Source: Acidobacteriota bacterium
Lineage (GTDB): Bacteria; Acidobacteriota; Blastocatellia; Pyrinomonadales; Pyrinomonadaceae
Length of the DNA stretch: 64,000 bases
Direction: 5' to 3'
Assembly (NCBI GenBank): GCA_016715115.1
Contig: JADKBM010000016.1
Span: 62,001-126,000 of the forward strand
A program made the position numbers and the translations under genes. Below the pieces are notes generated by a model that was not told the origin of the DNA, made no database searches, and saw only the letters and a list, made by a program, of their open reading frames with translations. Positions 36,409-44,422 of this stretch are shown one piece after another. Every line of letters starts with the position of its first letter. The stretch's first letter is position 1.

Positions 36409-37419
36409 TCACTTTTTCGCTTGAATCTGATCGCGGAAGATACCCTCTATGACCTCCGGATATGCCTTCTCCCATCCTCCGAATCGCTGAACGGTGAACG
36501 GCATTTCGATCTTCGAGAATTCCGGATTCGCGTCGTTCAGTTTCTCGTCGGTCGTCGAGCGAAAATGGTATTTGACGAATGCGCGCTGCGCCTGCTCGGA
36601 CCACAGGAAGTTTCGAAACGCTTCGATCGCCGGTCGCTCCTCGGCCGTCACGTTGCGGTCGACGATGCACACCGGATGCTCGCTGAAAATTGTTGATTTC
36701 GGCACGACGATCTCGATTGGCGCACCCGCCGCCCTCATCGCCAGCCCCTCCAGCTCATAGGTTATAAGCGCGTCGCCGAAGCCGGTTTCGAATTGAGTTC
36801 GCGCCTCACGCGCGGAGGCCGGCGTCGAGATCACGTTCTTCCAGATCGATCTCAAGGTCCCGATCGCCTTGGCATCGTCTTTAGTTCCGGCCATTTCGTT
36901 CTTGATCAGTTCCGACCCGTAGATCGACAGGATCGACCATTGCGCGCCGCCCGAACTGACCGGATCAGGATGAATGATACGAACGCCATCCTTGGCGAGA
37001 TCCGGAAAATCAGTTATCTGTTTCGGGTTGCCTTTGCGCACGAGGATCACGAACGGGGTCTTGTTCGCGATGCCCTTCTGCGGCGTGACGTACCAATCAT
37101 TCGGGACATGACCCGCCTTGATCAGACGGTCAACGTCACGTTCGATCGACAGAATGGCGATCTCCGCGGGCGAGCCCTGCAATATCTGGTTCGTGACCGT
37201 TTCCGAACCGGCGAATGAAGAAACAAAATCGATCTCTTCCCCGTGTTCCCTGAGCCATTTTTCTTTGAACATCGGGTATATTTCCTTTTCCAGCGGCTCC
37301 TTCATTATCGAGAATCCATAAACGGTTATCGTTCGCTTGCCCTTGCTGGAAGGCGAACTTGGCAGACAGGCCGAGAGCAGAACCGAGACAAGAATGACAA
37401 ATGCGACTCTGATATACAT
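36409..37419 (-). CDS. Sulfate ABC transporter substrate-binding lipoprotein (CysP/Sbp-like)
   Basis: ATG at 37419, with AAGGAG six bases upstream; a TTG at 37425 is in frame but less likely. Lipoprotein signal MYIRVAFVILVSVLLSACLPS. The mature protein has sulfate-binding-protein signatures: ITVYGFSIMKEPLEKEIYPMF, SFAGSETVTNQI, FVILVRKGNPKQITDFPDL, RIIHPDPVSSGGAQWSIL and FGDALITYELE. It delivers anion to the permease at the membrane. The lipid anchor replaces the free periplasmic form seen in enterobacteria. Confidence 0.9.
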   Translation of the reverse strand: MYIRVAFVILVSVLLSACLPSSPSSKGKRTITVYGFSIMKEPLEKEIYPMFKEKWLREHGEEIDFVSSFAGSETVTNQILQGSPAEIAILSIERDVDRLIKAGHVPNDWYVTPQKGIANKTPFVILVRKGNPKQITDFPDLAKDGVRIIHPDPVSSGGAQWSILSIYGSELIKNEMAGTKDDAKAIGTLRSIWKNVISTPASAREARTQFETGFGDALITYELEGLAMRAAGAPIEIVVPKSTIFSEHPVCIVDRNVTAEERPAIEAFRNFLWSEQAQRAFVKYHFRSTTDEKLNDANPEFSKIEMPFTVQRFGGWEKAYPEVIEGIFRDQIQAKK

Positions 37420-37431
37420 AGTCAACTCCTT

Positions 37432-38103
37432 CTAGAGCTTCAACTTAAATGAGGTGCCGATAACGTTCAAATCGCCCGGACGCGAGATTCCGTCGTTTTG
37501 CCGCAAATAGTAGATCTCAAGCGAAAGGCCGTTCGACAGCGTCTTGTTGATGCCGAAACTGAGCCGATTCCGGGAAAATCTTTTGAGGCTCGAATCGTAG
37601 AACGGCTCCTCGGTGACATAGAACTTTGCTTTCGGGATCAGTTTCCCGGGGAGATCCTTTTCAAACGTCAGCGATGGACGATATCGCCACGAGTTACCGG
37701 TCGGCCGTATGCGGTATTCGAACAAACTCCGGTGGGACAGACCGAACTTCTTGATCGGAAACTTGTAGCCGATGCGAAGGTTCAGGCGATGCTCGATCCG
37801 GAATTTCCCGCGCGTATTACGGGCATTGATCTGCAAGTAGAACGGCTGAAGCGACCAGGCCTTGTTCGGTTTGATGACGACGCCGACCGCAAACCGGCCG
37901 TCATTTAACCGGGAGACGTTCTTTCCAAACCGCGTCGTGAGCACTGCCCAAAAATCGACTTTGGCGGTCATCGGAACGAACACCTGAATATCGTTCCAGG
38001 ATTGGTTGTCTTCCGGTCCGACCAAATCCGGGGTCTGGGCTCTAACCGAAGCAAGAGCGCAGAGACAAATTACGGCGGATAGCGCCAAAACGTTCTTTTT
38101 CAT
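37432..38103 (-). CDS. DUF2490 protein, probable outer-membrane barrel
   Basis: Signal peptide MKKNVLALSAVICLCALASVRA, then the DUF2490 pattern: NQSWNDIQVFVPMTAKVDFW, LTTRFGKNVSRLNDGRFAVG, FRIEHRLNLRIGYKF, LFEYRIRPTGNSWRYRP and a C-terminal strand series ending GTSFKLKL. Such proteins are predicted outer-membrane barrels. The ribosome site AAGGAG is inside the upstream small gene. It is 12 bp before the binding-protein gene, so it may be the outer-membrane porin for the same anion; that is inference from context. Confidence 0.85.
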   Translation of the reverse strand: MKKNVLALSAVICLCALASVRAQTPDLVGPEDNQSWNDIQVFVPMTAKVDFWAVLTTRFGKNVSRLNDGRFAVGVVIKPNKAWSLQPFYLQINARNTRGKFRIEHRLNLRIGYKFPIKKFGLSHRSLFEYRIRPTGNSWRYRPSLTFEKDLPGKLIPKAKFYVTEEPFYDSSLKRFSRNRLSFGINKTLSNGLSLEIYYLRQNDGISRPGDLNVIGTSFKLKL

Positions 38104-38305
38104 CTGTTTCCGGCTCCTTGTTTCCGGCCAATTCGGCGAGCCTGATCTCGAGGACCTCGCGCTCTGAGAAACTTATGATGTTGCCATCCTTTCTGAAGGT
38201 TCGAAACTCGTTTGCAGCATTCCTTCCGAAAACGGTGTCGGCGTTCTCAAAAACGATCTTGAATCTGCTCAGCGTCGATCTTTCCCAAAAATACGAACTT
38301 TTCAC
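38042..38305 (-). CDS. Small protein at head of sulfate operon
   Basis: GTG start at 38305 with a very good ribosome site (GGAGGAG, six-base spacing), 27 bases after the riboswitch terminator. It encodes about 87 residues, MKSSYFWERSTLSRFKIVFE to a basic tail, with no signal peptide and no recognised family. Its 3' end overlaps the DUF2490 start by 62 bases in another frame. Strong start signals and position directly after the leader make it likely to be expressed. Its role is unknown; it may be a coupling or leader peptide, or a small cytosolic regulator of the transporter. Confidence 0.6.
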   Translation of the reverse strand: MKSSYFWERSTLSRFKIVFENADTVFGRNAANEFRTFRKDGNIISFSEREVLEIRLAELAGNKEPETDEKERFGAIRRNLSLRSCFG

Positions 38306-38331
38306 AAATTACTCCTCCATTTTTCAGATAC

Positions 38332-38365
38332 AAAAAGAGGTGTGAAGTATACGCTTCACACCTCT
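38332..38365 (-). terminator. Intrinsic terminator of riboswitch expression platform
   Basis: A perfect 12-bp stem (AGAGGTGTGAAG / CTTCACACCTCT) with a 6-base loop, followed by TTTTT on the minus strand. It lies between the aptamer (38389-38532) and the first start codon, as expected for transcription control of the downstream operon. Confidence 0.9.
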
Positions 38366-38388
38366 CGGATCACCTTGCGTTAACTCCT

Positions 38389-38532
38389 TCGTTTCGCCTG
38401 CGAGATTAGCTGTCGGGCTAGAAGCGAAGAATCTTCCGCAAATGAACTCCAAACTTCGGAGTTGATCTGCTGCGCCCCAATTTTGCTTTCGCAAAAATAA
38501 TCGGTTCTCCCGTGTTGTTTAGACTGAAACAA
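38389..38532 (-). ncRNA. ydaO/yuaA-like (c-di-AMP) riboswitch
   Basis: Read on the minus strand, the leader holds ACGGGAGAACCG, TTGGGGCG and, near the 3' end, CGACAGCTAATCTCGCAGG. This matches the hallmark ydaO/yuaA segments GGGGAACC, UGGGGUGAAU and GUCAGCUAACCUCGUAGGCG. A closing stem can form between TTGTTTC (complement of 38526-38532) and GAAACGA (complement of 38389-38395). Internal hairpins include GTGCGAAAGCA-like TTTTGCGAAAGCAAAA and CTCCGAAGTTTGGAG. ydaO RNAs bind c-di-AMP and usually turn genes off through a terminator, which is present here just downstream. The identification is by eye; a covariance-model search would settle it. Confidence 0.75.
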
Positions 38533-38623
38533 CTTCGGCAACAGTTAAATTTGAAAAGAGAATAGCAGACGAGGTTCCGTTTGTAAACAAAAATTTCCGA
38601 TTCGATACCGGAGGGTCTCGTCT

Positions 38624-39406
38624 TCATTTTTCGTTTCTGTAGAAGAGCAGGCTCAAACAGGTCAGACCGGCCTCAGCCTTTTCAAGTTCGGTGATCTCGA
38701 TGGCGCGTGTCGCAAAGCCCGCGCTCTCGATAAGCTCTTGAGTCTTCGGCGATCTGGCCGAAACGAGGACGATTCGGTCTATCGGCAATGTGTTGGCGCC
38801 GAACGGCTCGGATTCCGGCACGCTGATCTGCTTGAATCCGCGGAATGGGAAAGATTCGATCCAGTCGGAATTGAGAACGACGGTTGTTGCGTCCAGCGCC
38901 GTCACGGCGGTCTTAAGATGCAGGCTTCCGCCGACGCGCACCGGGATCGCTTCGTAGCCGAAGCGCTCGACGATCCGCGCGAACTGCGAGAAGCCCGCTT
39001 CGTTCGTCCGCGTCGAGAGCCCGACGAAAAGACGCCGGCCGATACGCAGAACGTCGCCGCCCTCGAGGGTTCCGGGAGCTGCGATTCGTTCGATCGTGGA
39101 ACGGAATCCGTGCAACGCCGCTTCGACCGCGGCGACCTCCGGCCGTCTTGATTCGGTGCCGGGTCGCGTGATGACCGCGACCTCGTCGAGGACGATGGCG
39201 CAGTCCTCGACGAACATCGAATCCGCGAGAACGTCATCGGCGGCAAGTTCGACGATCTTGTATCCGGCCTCGTTGAGCGCTCGCGCGTAACCCGCGTGCT
39301 GACGTTCCGCGAGCCCGAGATCTATCGCCTCGCGATCGACAAACGTCAGTTCGCATTGATTCAGTGCCCGGCTCACCCTCCGGATGATGGCGATCTTTTC
39401 TGACAT
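38624..39406 (-). CDS. Dimethylarginine dimethylaminohydrolase-like amidinohydrolase
   Basis: 260 residues of the DDAH/amidinotransferase (pentein) superfamily: MFVEDCAIVLDEVAVITRPG, GTLEGGDVLRIGRRLFVGLSTRT, the catalytic His in RVGGSLHLKTAVTAL, and the catalytic Cys near the end in AEAGLTCLSLLF. The Glu-His-Cys set is complete. DDAH converts methylated arginines to citrulline; a related ornithine/arginine substrate is also possible. Its 3' end is about 90 bases from the riboswitch on the same strand, so the riboswitch leader begins just beyond it. Confidence 0.85.
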   Translation of the reverse strand: MSEKIAIIRRVSRALNQCELTFVDREAIDLGLAERQHAGYARALNEAGYKIVELAADDVLADSMFVEDCAIVLDEVAVITRPGTESRRPEVAAVEAALHGFRSTIERIAAPGTLEGGDVLRIGRRLFVGLSTRTNEAGFSQFARIVERFGYEAIPVRVGGSLHLKTAVTALDATTVVLNSDWIESFPFRGFKQISVPESEPFGANTLPIDRIVLVSARSPKTQELIESAGFATRAIEITELEKAEAGLTCLSLLFYRNEK

Positions 39407-39558
39407 CGGAATAACTCGGAATCAAGGTCCGTCGACGGAATCTCACACTCAAGAAAGTCCCGCCAAAAAGGAAATGTCTCGCGCGCTTCTCGTTCCTAAT
39501 CCTGATTCACGCAATAGGAAATACTCTCGCGCGAAACTTTGGGTTATGGCGTCCTTTG

Positions 39559-39720
39559 TTACGGAACGTAGGCGTTCGGCGTCGGCCGGTCGGTGTCCCG
39601 TGCATCAACCCGCTCCGAGCGCCAAAATGACAGGCCCAACACCACGCCAATGATCAACACCAGTCCGAGCAGTGCCCGTATCTTCGTCCTCTCCGTTCCA
39701 GTTGTCTTCCTGCCTTTCAT
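39559..39720 (-). CDS. Small single-pass membrane protein
   Basis: ATG at 39720 with CAGGAG nine bases upstream. About 53 residues: a basic N-terminus (MKGRKTTGTERTKIRA), one hydrophobic segment LLGLVLIIGVVLGLSFW and a short charged tail ending TPNAYVP. No family recognised. It could be real given its ribosome site and single clean membrane segment, but short length limits confidence. Confidence 0.45.
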   Translation of the reverse strand: MKGRKTTGTERTKIRALLGLVLIIGVVLGLSFWRSERVDARDTDRPTPNAYVP

Positions 39721-40035
39721 ATTCCGCGTCTCCTGCCAAAACCAAAAGAAATATTTGCCGGTCAATCAAGCAAAATGCGATGCTCGCCGCAATCGCGACG
39801 ATATGTTTGAAGTCAATACCTAAGGATTGGGCTAGAATAACACCGTTCCTTTACAAAGCAAGCATTTTTTCGTGACGAGTTCGGACAAAATGATGCGGCC
39901 CGCGGTTGCACACTCAAGTGCGTCGTCGGCCCGGTCAATTCGTTGTTTGAGTCAATGGCGTCAACGCTTCACGCAAAGAACGCGAAGGTAATCTCGATTC
40001 AAGGGGTGATTCAGCGAGCGGGGCACACGCACGTA
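39721..40035. other. Intergenic stretch, no gene seen
   Basis: Upstream of the small membrane gene and before the palindromic element at 40036. No coding frame, no clear terminator. Confidence 0.4.
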
Positions 40036-40206
40036 CGATAGCACCCCGTGAAGCGGAGCGGAACCCAAGTGTCACACGCGATTTACTCAAGTGAGCGTGT
40101 AAAACACGCGGACCTGTTGAAGCCGCAAGAGGTGCGCGTGTTTCAAACGCTTTGGAAGTCGGTGCACAAACCACCACGTTCCGCTTCGCTTCACGTAGTG
40201 CTATCG
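40036..40206. repeat. MITE-like palindromic element, complete copy
   Basis: Terminal inverted repeats of 29 bases (40036-40064, CGATAGCACCCCGTGAAGCG onward; 40178-40206) match at 26 of 29 positions. Inside is a second inverted pair, AAACACGCG (40102-40110) and GCGCGTGTTT. The whole 171 bases could fold into a long branched hairpin. Half copies flank the IS110 element at 22500-22610 and 24403-24470. No coding capacity. Confidence 0.75.
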
Positions 40207-40259
40207 CAAGTTCGCGTGCTCCGCACGCTTAAGACGGGATTGATCCAGATTCAACGATC

Positions 40260-42839
40260 TCAAAAGCTCTGTTCCGGCTCGAAATTCTCGAGCGCGAGGG
40301 CGAGATCGCCTCTCGTGCCGACATCTTCGACCGACTTGATCTGGGTCGCGAGCGAGGTCGCAAGCAGCGTGATGACGAAACCGCTCTGCGTACCCGGACT
40401 TTGAAGCGGAATCCACAGACGGCGTCCAAAGACGCGCGTTTTGCCGTCGGGCAGCAATCCCCGAAACTTCACTTCGTAGCCCTTCCAGCGTCCGTTCTGA
40501 ATCGCAGTTTCGCCCTCGCCAAGAACCGCGAACGACTCCTTGAAGTATCCGCGAAGCTGTTCGTTCGACTTTTCGGCGAGCTTCTTGAAATTCGGGCGGT
40601 CAAGCGTCATCGCGCCGCGGCTCTTGTAATGGGTCACGAGCATTTGTTCGACGGGGATGCCGCCGCTCGTGGTTGCAATGTCCAGGAAATTCGTCGCGCT
40701 TTCGGAGCGCTTCATTTCCGCCGGATAGAAGATCTCAAAACCGAGGAAGTTTTTGGCCAGGTCGCCTTTGAGATTTTCCTGACGGTTGACGAATCGAGTG
40801 AGACCGGGCTCGGGTTTCAAGACGCGAACCGGCGGCGGACTATCGACATCGCCCTGAGGGAGAATTCCAGGCGTCACCGGCGTCTGAATCGGCTGGGTCG
40901 GACCGACGTTCGCTGTCTGCTCGGTGTCGGTCGCCGGAACTACCGGTTGGCGATTCGAAAGGAACTTCCAAACGCCCCACATCCCGAGGAGCAAAAGGGC
41001 GGCGCCGATGATCGGCAGTGCGCCCCAGATCCAGTTGCTCGTCTGCGGCGGTTCGGGGGAACGCTTGACCCAGGCATGGCCGTTTTCTTTTGTCTCAGGC
41101 GGGTTCTCCGCTTCGGCGTCATTTTCGACCGATTGACCGTTGCCCTCGATATGAATGTCGCCGTTGACCGGCGGTTCGTCAACGGCCGGCCGATTGATCG
41201 GCGGAACGACGAAAAACTCGCGCGGCTTTTCTTCGGATCTTGCTTCCTCGACCACTTCGGGCGTTTCTTCGGCAATCGGTCTCTCCCACGGAGCAACGGC
41301 CGTCAAGGCGTTGAAGAACGCGTCTCCGAAGTCGCGCGCTTTCGGATACCGTTCGGATGGTCCGAAGCTGAGCGCTTTCTCGATGATCCGGTCGGCGAGC
41401 TGCGAAACGTCCAGGCGGAGAGTTGACGGCAGAATGGCGAGGCCTTTCTCCTGCGCGGCGACGAGTTCCCGCTCGGACAAGGCGTTGAAAGGCAAACGGG
41501 TCGTCAGCATCTCGTATGCGATGACCGCGAGCGAAAAGATCTCCGACGCGAATGTCGGCGGCTCACCGACGACTTCCTCCGGTGATTTGTAGACGAGGTC
41601 GGATTCGTTCCAGAAACTGTTGGACAGTTCGAAGTTTACGAGTTTGACCTGCTCGATCCCGGTCTCCGAGACGGTCAGCATTATGTTCGACGGCATCAGA
41701 TTGCGGTGCAGAATGCCGTTCTCGTGCGCTTCGCTGAGCGCATACGATGCCTGCCTAATGATGCGCGCGGTGCGTTTGGTATTGAACTGACCGGACGCAC
41801 GAAGCGCGGCGTCGAGTGCTTGACCGTCGATGAACTCGCTGACGGTGAAACGGAATCCTTCGGGCAGTTCGCCGGAATCGAAAACGGCGGCGATGTTCGG
41901 GTGATTCAGATGCGAGAGCGAAATGCGTTCTTCGGCGAAATGCTGCGCATACGCTTCGTCGTCCATATAGACGCGAACGACGACGCGCCGGCCATCACCG
42001 ATCTGATCGTCGGCGAGAAACTCGAGGGAGTCCTCGTCATCCCCGATCAGTTCCGTAACGACATAGCGCCCTTTGACGGTTTGTCCGACAAGCGCTCGCG
42101 GATCGTCCCAACTGAGCGCCATTCGCCCCGCGGGCCGAAGCGAGCGATCTCCGACCTCGGCGGTGCCGGACGGAATCTCGAACGGATTGACGAGTTTCGC
42201 CGTGGTTTTCGGTGCAACGTCCGTCGGTTCGGGCAATTCAAGCGTCGGTTCGGACACCTCGTTCGAGGTTTCTTGTGATTCCGCCAAAGGAATTTGCGAT
42301 TCGGAGACCGATTCCGGCGTTTCAATCGTCGGTTCGGCGAATGTGTTCGCCGGTTCGGCGACGTTGGACTTCGGTTCGGCGAACGCGTTCACCGGTTTCG
42401 CCTCTTCGAGTTTCAGTTCGGCGATCAACGGAGCTTCCCGGGAATCGCGAACCGGGGCATCGAGCGGTTCTTCGAAATCGAGTTCGAGCAACGAATCGTC
42501 GTCATCGAACGCGAGCGGAGCCGCCGCGATCTGGCGCTGCGTTTCATAGATCTTGCTGATCGGCGCGTGGTCCTTCGGAGCTTCGGGTTTCAGCGGCTGT
42601 TCGAAGTTCGGATTGATGACCGTTTTCGCGGTCGGCGCCGAATCCGCCGCGTCTTTGTGCGGCATCTTGCCGAGAATGCTCGTAAAAACGCCGCCCGCCG
42701 ATTTTCCGGTGTCGGACTTGGACATTACGGGCAGAAGACGACCGCCGTCGATCGAACAAAACCTTTGGGTTCCTTCTTCGTATGTGCTGCGGCACTTGGG
42801 ACAGTAGAGCATCGTGGTTCTTACCGTTGCGACTGACAT
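40260..42839 (-). CDS. Membrane-anchored pseudokinase with zinc ribbon
   Basis: 859 residues. N-terminal zinc ribbon (CPKC at 13-16, then FCSIDGG with one Cys), a 200-residue acidic, Glu/Pro-rich linker with AEP repeats, then a Ser/Thr-kinase-like domain at about 250-515. The catalytic motifs are lost: the glycine loop reads ELIGDDEDSLEF, HRD is HRN (378-380, ILHRNLMPSNIML), DFG is NFE (402-404) and the VAIK lysine position reads VVVRVY. It is thus a pseudokinase. A membrane segment follows at about 603-627 (WIWGALPIIGAALLLLGMWG), then an external C-terminal domain. The first ATG at 42839 has only a weak ribosome site. It heads a same-strand group with a TPR protein and an active kinase. Confidence 0.85.
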   Translation of the reverse strand: MSVATVRTTMLYCPKCRSTYEEGTQRFCSIDGGRLLPVMSKSDTGKSAGGVFTSILGKMPHKDAADSAPTAKTVINPNFEQPLKPEAPKDHAPISKIYETQRQIAAAPLAFDDDDSLLELDFEEPLDAPVRDSREAPLIAELKLEEAKPVNAFAEPKSNVAEPANTFAEPTIETPESVSESQIPLAESQETSNEVSEPTLELPEPTDVAPKTTAKLVNPFEIPSGTAEVGDRSLRPAGRMALSWDDPRALVGQTVKGRYVVTELIGDDEDSLEFLADDQIGDGRRVVVRVYMDDEAYAQHFAEERISLSHLNHPNIAAVFDSGELPEGFRFTVSEFIDGQALDAALRASGQFNTKRTARIIRQASYALSEAHENGILHRNLMPSNIMLTVSETGIEQVKLVNFELSNSFWNESDLVYKSPEEVVGEPPTFASEIFSLAVIAYEMLTTRLPFNALSERELVAAQEKGLAILPSTLRLDVSQLADRIIEKALSFGPSERYPKARDFGDAFFNALTAVAPWERPIAEETPEVVEEARSEEKPREFFVVPPINRPAVDEPPVNGDIHIEGNGQSVENDAEAENPPETKENGHAWVKRSPEPPQTSNWIWGALPIIGAALLLLGMWGVWKFLSNRQPVVPATDTEQTANVGPTQPIQTPVTPGILPQGDVDSPPPVRVLKPEPGLTRFVNRQENLKGDLAKNFLGFEIFYPAEMKRSESATNFLDIATTSGGIPVEQMLVTHYKSRGAMTLDRPNFKKLAEKSNEQLRGYFKESFAVLGEGETAIQNGRWKGYEVKFRGLLPDGKTRVFGRRLWIPLQSPGTQSGFVITLLATSLATQIKSVEDVGTRGDLALALENFEPEQSF

Positions 42840-43047
42840 TAAGACTTTATCCTCAATAGATTTATCAAGCGTTCGGCAAAGAACGCCTGCTGAGAAAAAG
42901 AATCAATGAACCGGGGATTTCAGTTTTGTAGTGAGTTCCGGCTTCAGGCGGGGACAGCCGTTTCGTCACGTCCCCCGATGTTGCGTCCGTTGACGCGTTC
43001 GTTGAAGCGTCTGGGACGTCCGCGCGGCCCCAAGGCGAAACCCGCAA

Positions 43048-44406
43048 CTACTTCGATTTCGCGATCTTTTCGGTCAGGATCGTGCGCGTCGGATCGAGCG
43101 CCATTGCTTGACGGTAAAGCCTTGCGGCGTCGCCGGATTTGCTGAACTTAAGAAACGCGTCGCCAAGCGATTCATACTCGCGCGCGAGACGCTTGCGCTC
43201 GCTGTTCGAGACGATTCGAAGCGCTTCGCCGAGCACTTTTTCGGCGTCATCGAGACGTCCGCGGCGTTGGTGCAGCGTACTGAGCAACGTGTACGCGACG
43301 ACGCTGTTCGGGCTGACCTCGACGCTCTTGGTCAGTATCTTCTGCGCTTCATCGAAACTGTTGCGGGTAGTCAGCGCCCGGCCGAGGAGATTGAGCGCCG
43401 TCGGGTTTTTCGGGTCTTCGACGAGCGCGCGACGCAAAAGCTGTTCCGATTCAAGATAACGCTGCTGCGACTGCATCACGTCGGCGACAAGGATCATCGT
43501 CGGCACATCGGTCGAATACTGGATCGCGCGGCGATAACTCTCGGCCGATTCGGTTATCTTGCCGAGCCGCCGGTAAAGCCGCCCGAGATGCGCGTAAGCG
43601 AGCGCGAATTCGGGATCGATCTCGATCGCGCGCCGGTATGCGTTTTGCGTATCGTCGGCGATGTTTCCCCGAAGTTCGAGCGCCGCGCCGAGTTGGTCAT
43701 AGGCGAACGCGTTGTCGGGGGCGATCTCGATCGCTTTGCGCGCCGTTTTTTCGGCTTCTGCATAACGTTCGAAAAGGTCGCCACCGATGATCGGCTGGGT
43801 CAAGACGAAACTCAAGGCGATGTACGCTCCGGGATTCGAGGGCTCGACGCGAATCGCGCTGCGGTAAGAGTTTTCGGCCTCCTCCCAGCGTTGCTGATCG
43901 GCAAAAATATTCCCGAGACCGTAAACTCCCCGCGAATCCCGCGGATCAAGCACGACCGCCCGGCGATACGCGGCATCGGCCCGCGGGTAATCGCGGTCGT
44001 CGCGAGCGGCATTGCCTTCCTCGATCGCTTTTTCGAATAGTTCCGCGTTGTTGACGCCAACGGTGATGACGACGCTTTCGTCCGGAATCGGCGTATTGAC
44101 CGGCTGTTGACTGACCTTCGCGACGACCGGGGTCCTCGGCGCCGTTTTCGGTCGAACGGTCCTCGGCTTGGTCGTTGATTTGGCGACCGTCCGGTTAGTC
44201 GATTTGGGCGTTGATTTCGGGGTCGCTTTCTTGTTTGCCGCAGGCGCCGGCTTGGACTTCGCCGACGTCGTCGATTTCTTGGCCGCCGGCGACTTGAAGA
44301 TGCCTGAAGTGCTGCCGAGATCCTGCGAAAAAGAAAAAACCGGCGAGAAAAACACGCACGCCGTTATTAAAAGAAACCATCTACCGTGGCCGATAATTTT
44401 CTGCAT
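43048..44406 (-). CDS. Secreted/membrane TPR repeat protein
   Basis: ATG at 44406 with AGGAG ten bases upstream; the frame upstream belongs to the end of the kinase gene. N-terminal signal or anchor (GRWFLLITACVFFSPVFSF), then a Lys/Thr/Pro-rich linker (about 40-130), then seven or more TPR units (for example AYGLGNIFADQQRWEEAENS-type and AYDQLGAALELRGN). It is probably a periplasmic or surface-exposed scaffold. It starts 16 bp after the Ser/Thr kinase gene, suggesting a shared operon and a possible partner or substrate relation. Confidence 0.82.
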   Translation of the reverse strand: MQKIIGHGRWFLLITACVFFSPVFSFSQDLGSTSGIFKSPAAKKSTTSAKSKPAPAANKKATPKSTPKSTNRTVAKSTTKPRTVRPKTAPRTPVVAKVSQQPVNTPIPDESVVITVGVNNAELFEKAIEEGNAARDDRDYPRADAAYRRAVVLDPRDSRGVYGLGNIFADQQRWEEAENSYRSAIRVEPSNPGAYIALSFVLTQPIIGGDLFERYAEAEKTARKAIEIAPDNAFAYDQLGAALELRGNIADDTQNAYRRAIEIDPEFALAYAHLGRLYRRLGKITESAESYRRAIQYSTDVPTMILVADVMQSQQRYLESEQLLRRALVEDPKNPTALNLLGRALTTRNSFDEAQKILTKSVEVSPNSVVAYTLLSTLHQRRGRLDDAEKVLGEALRIVSNSERKRLAREYESLGDAFLKFSKSGDAARLYRQAMALDPTRTILTEKIAKSK

Positions 44407-44422
44407 ATTGCGCCAACTCCTG

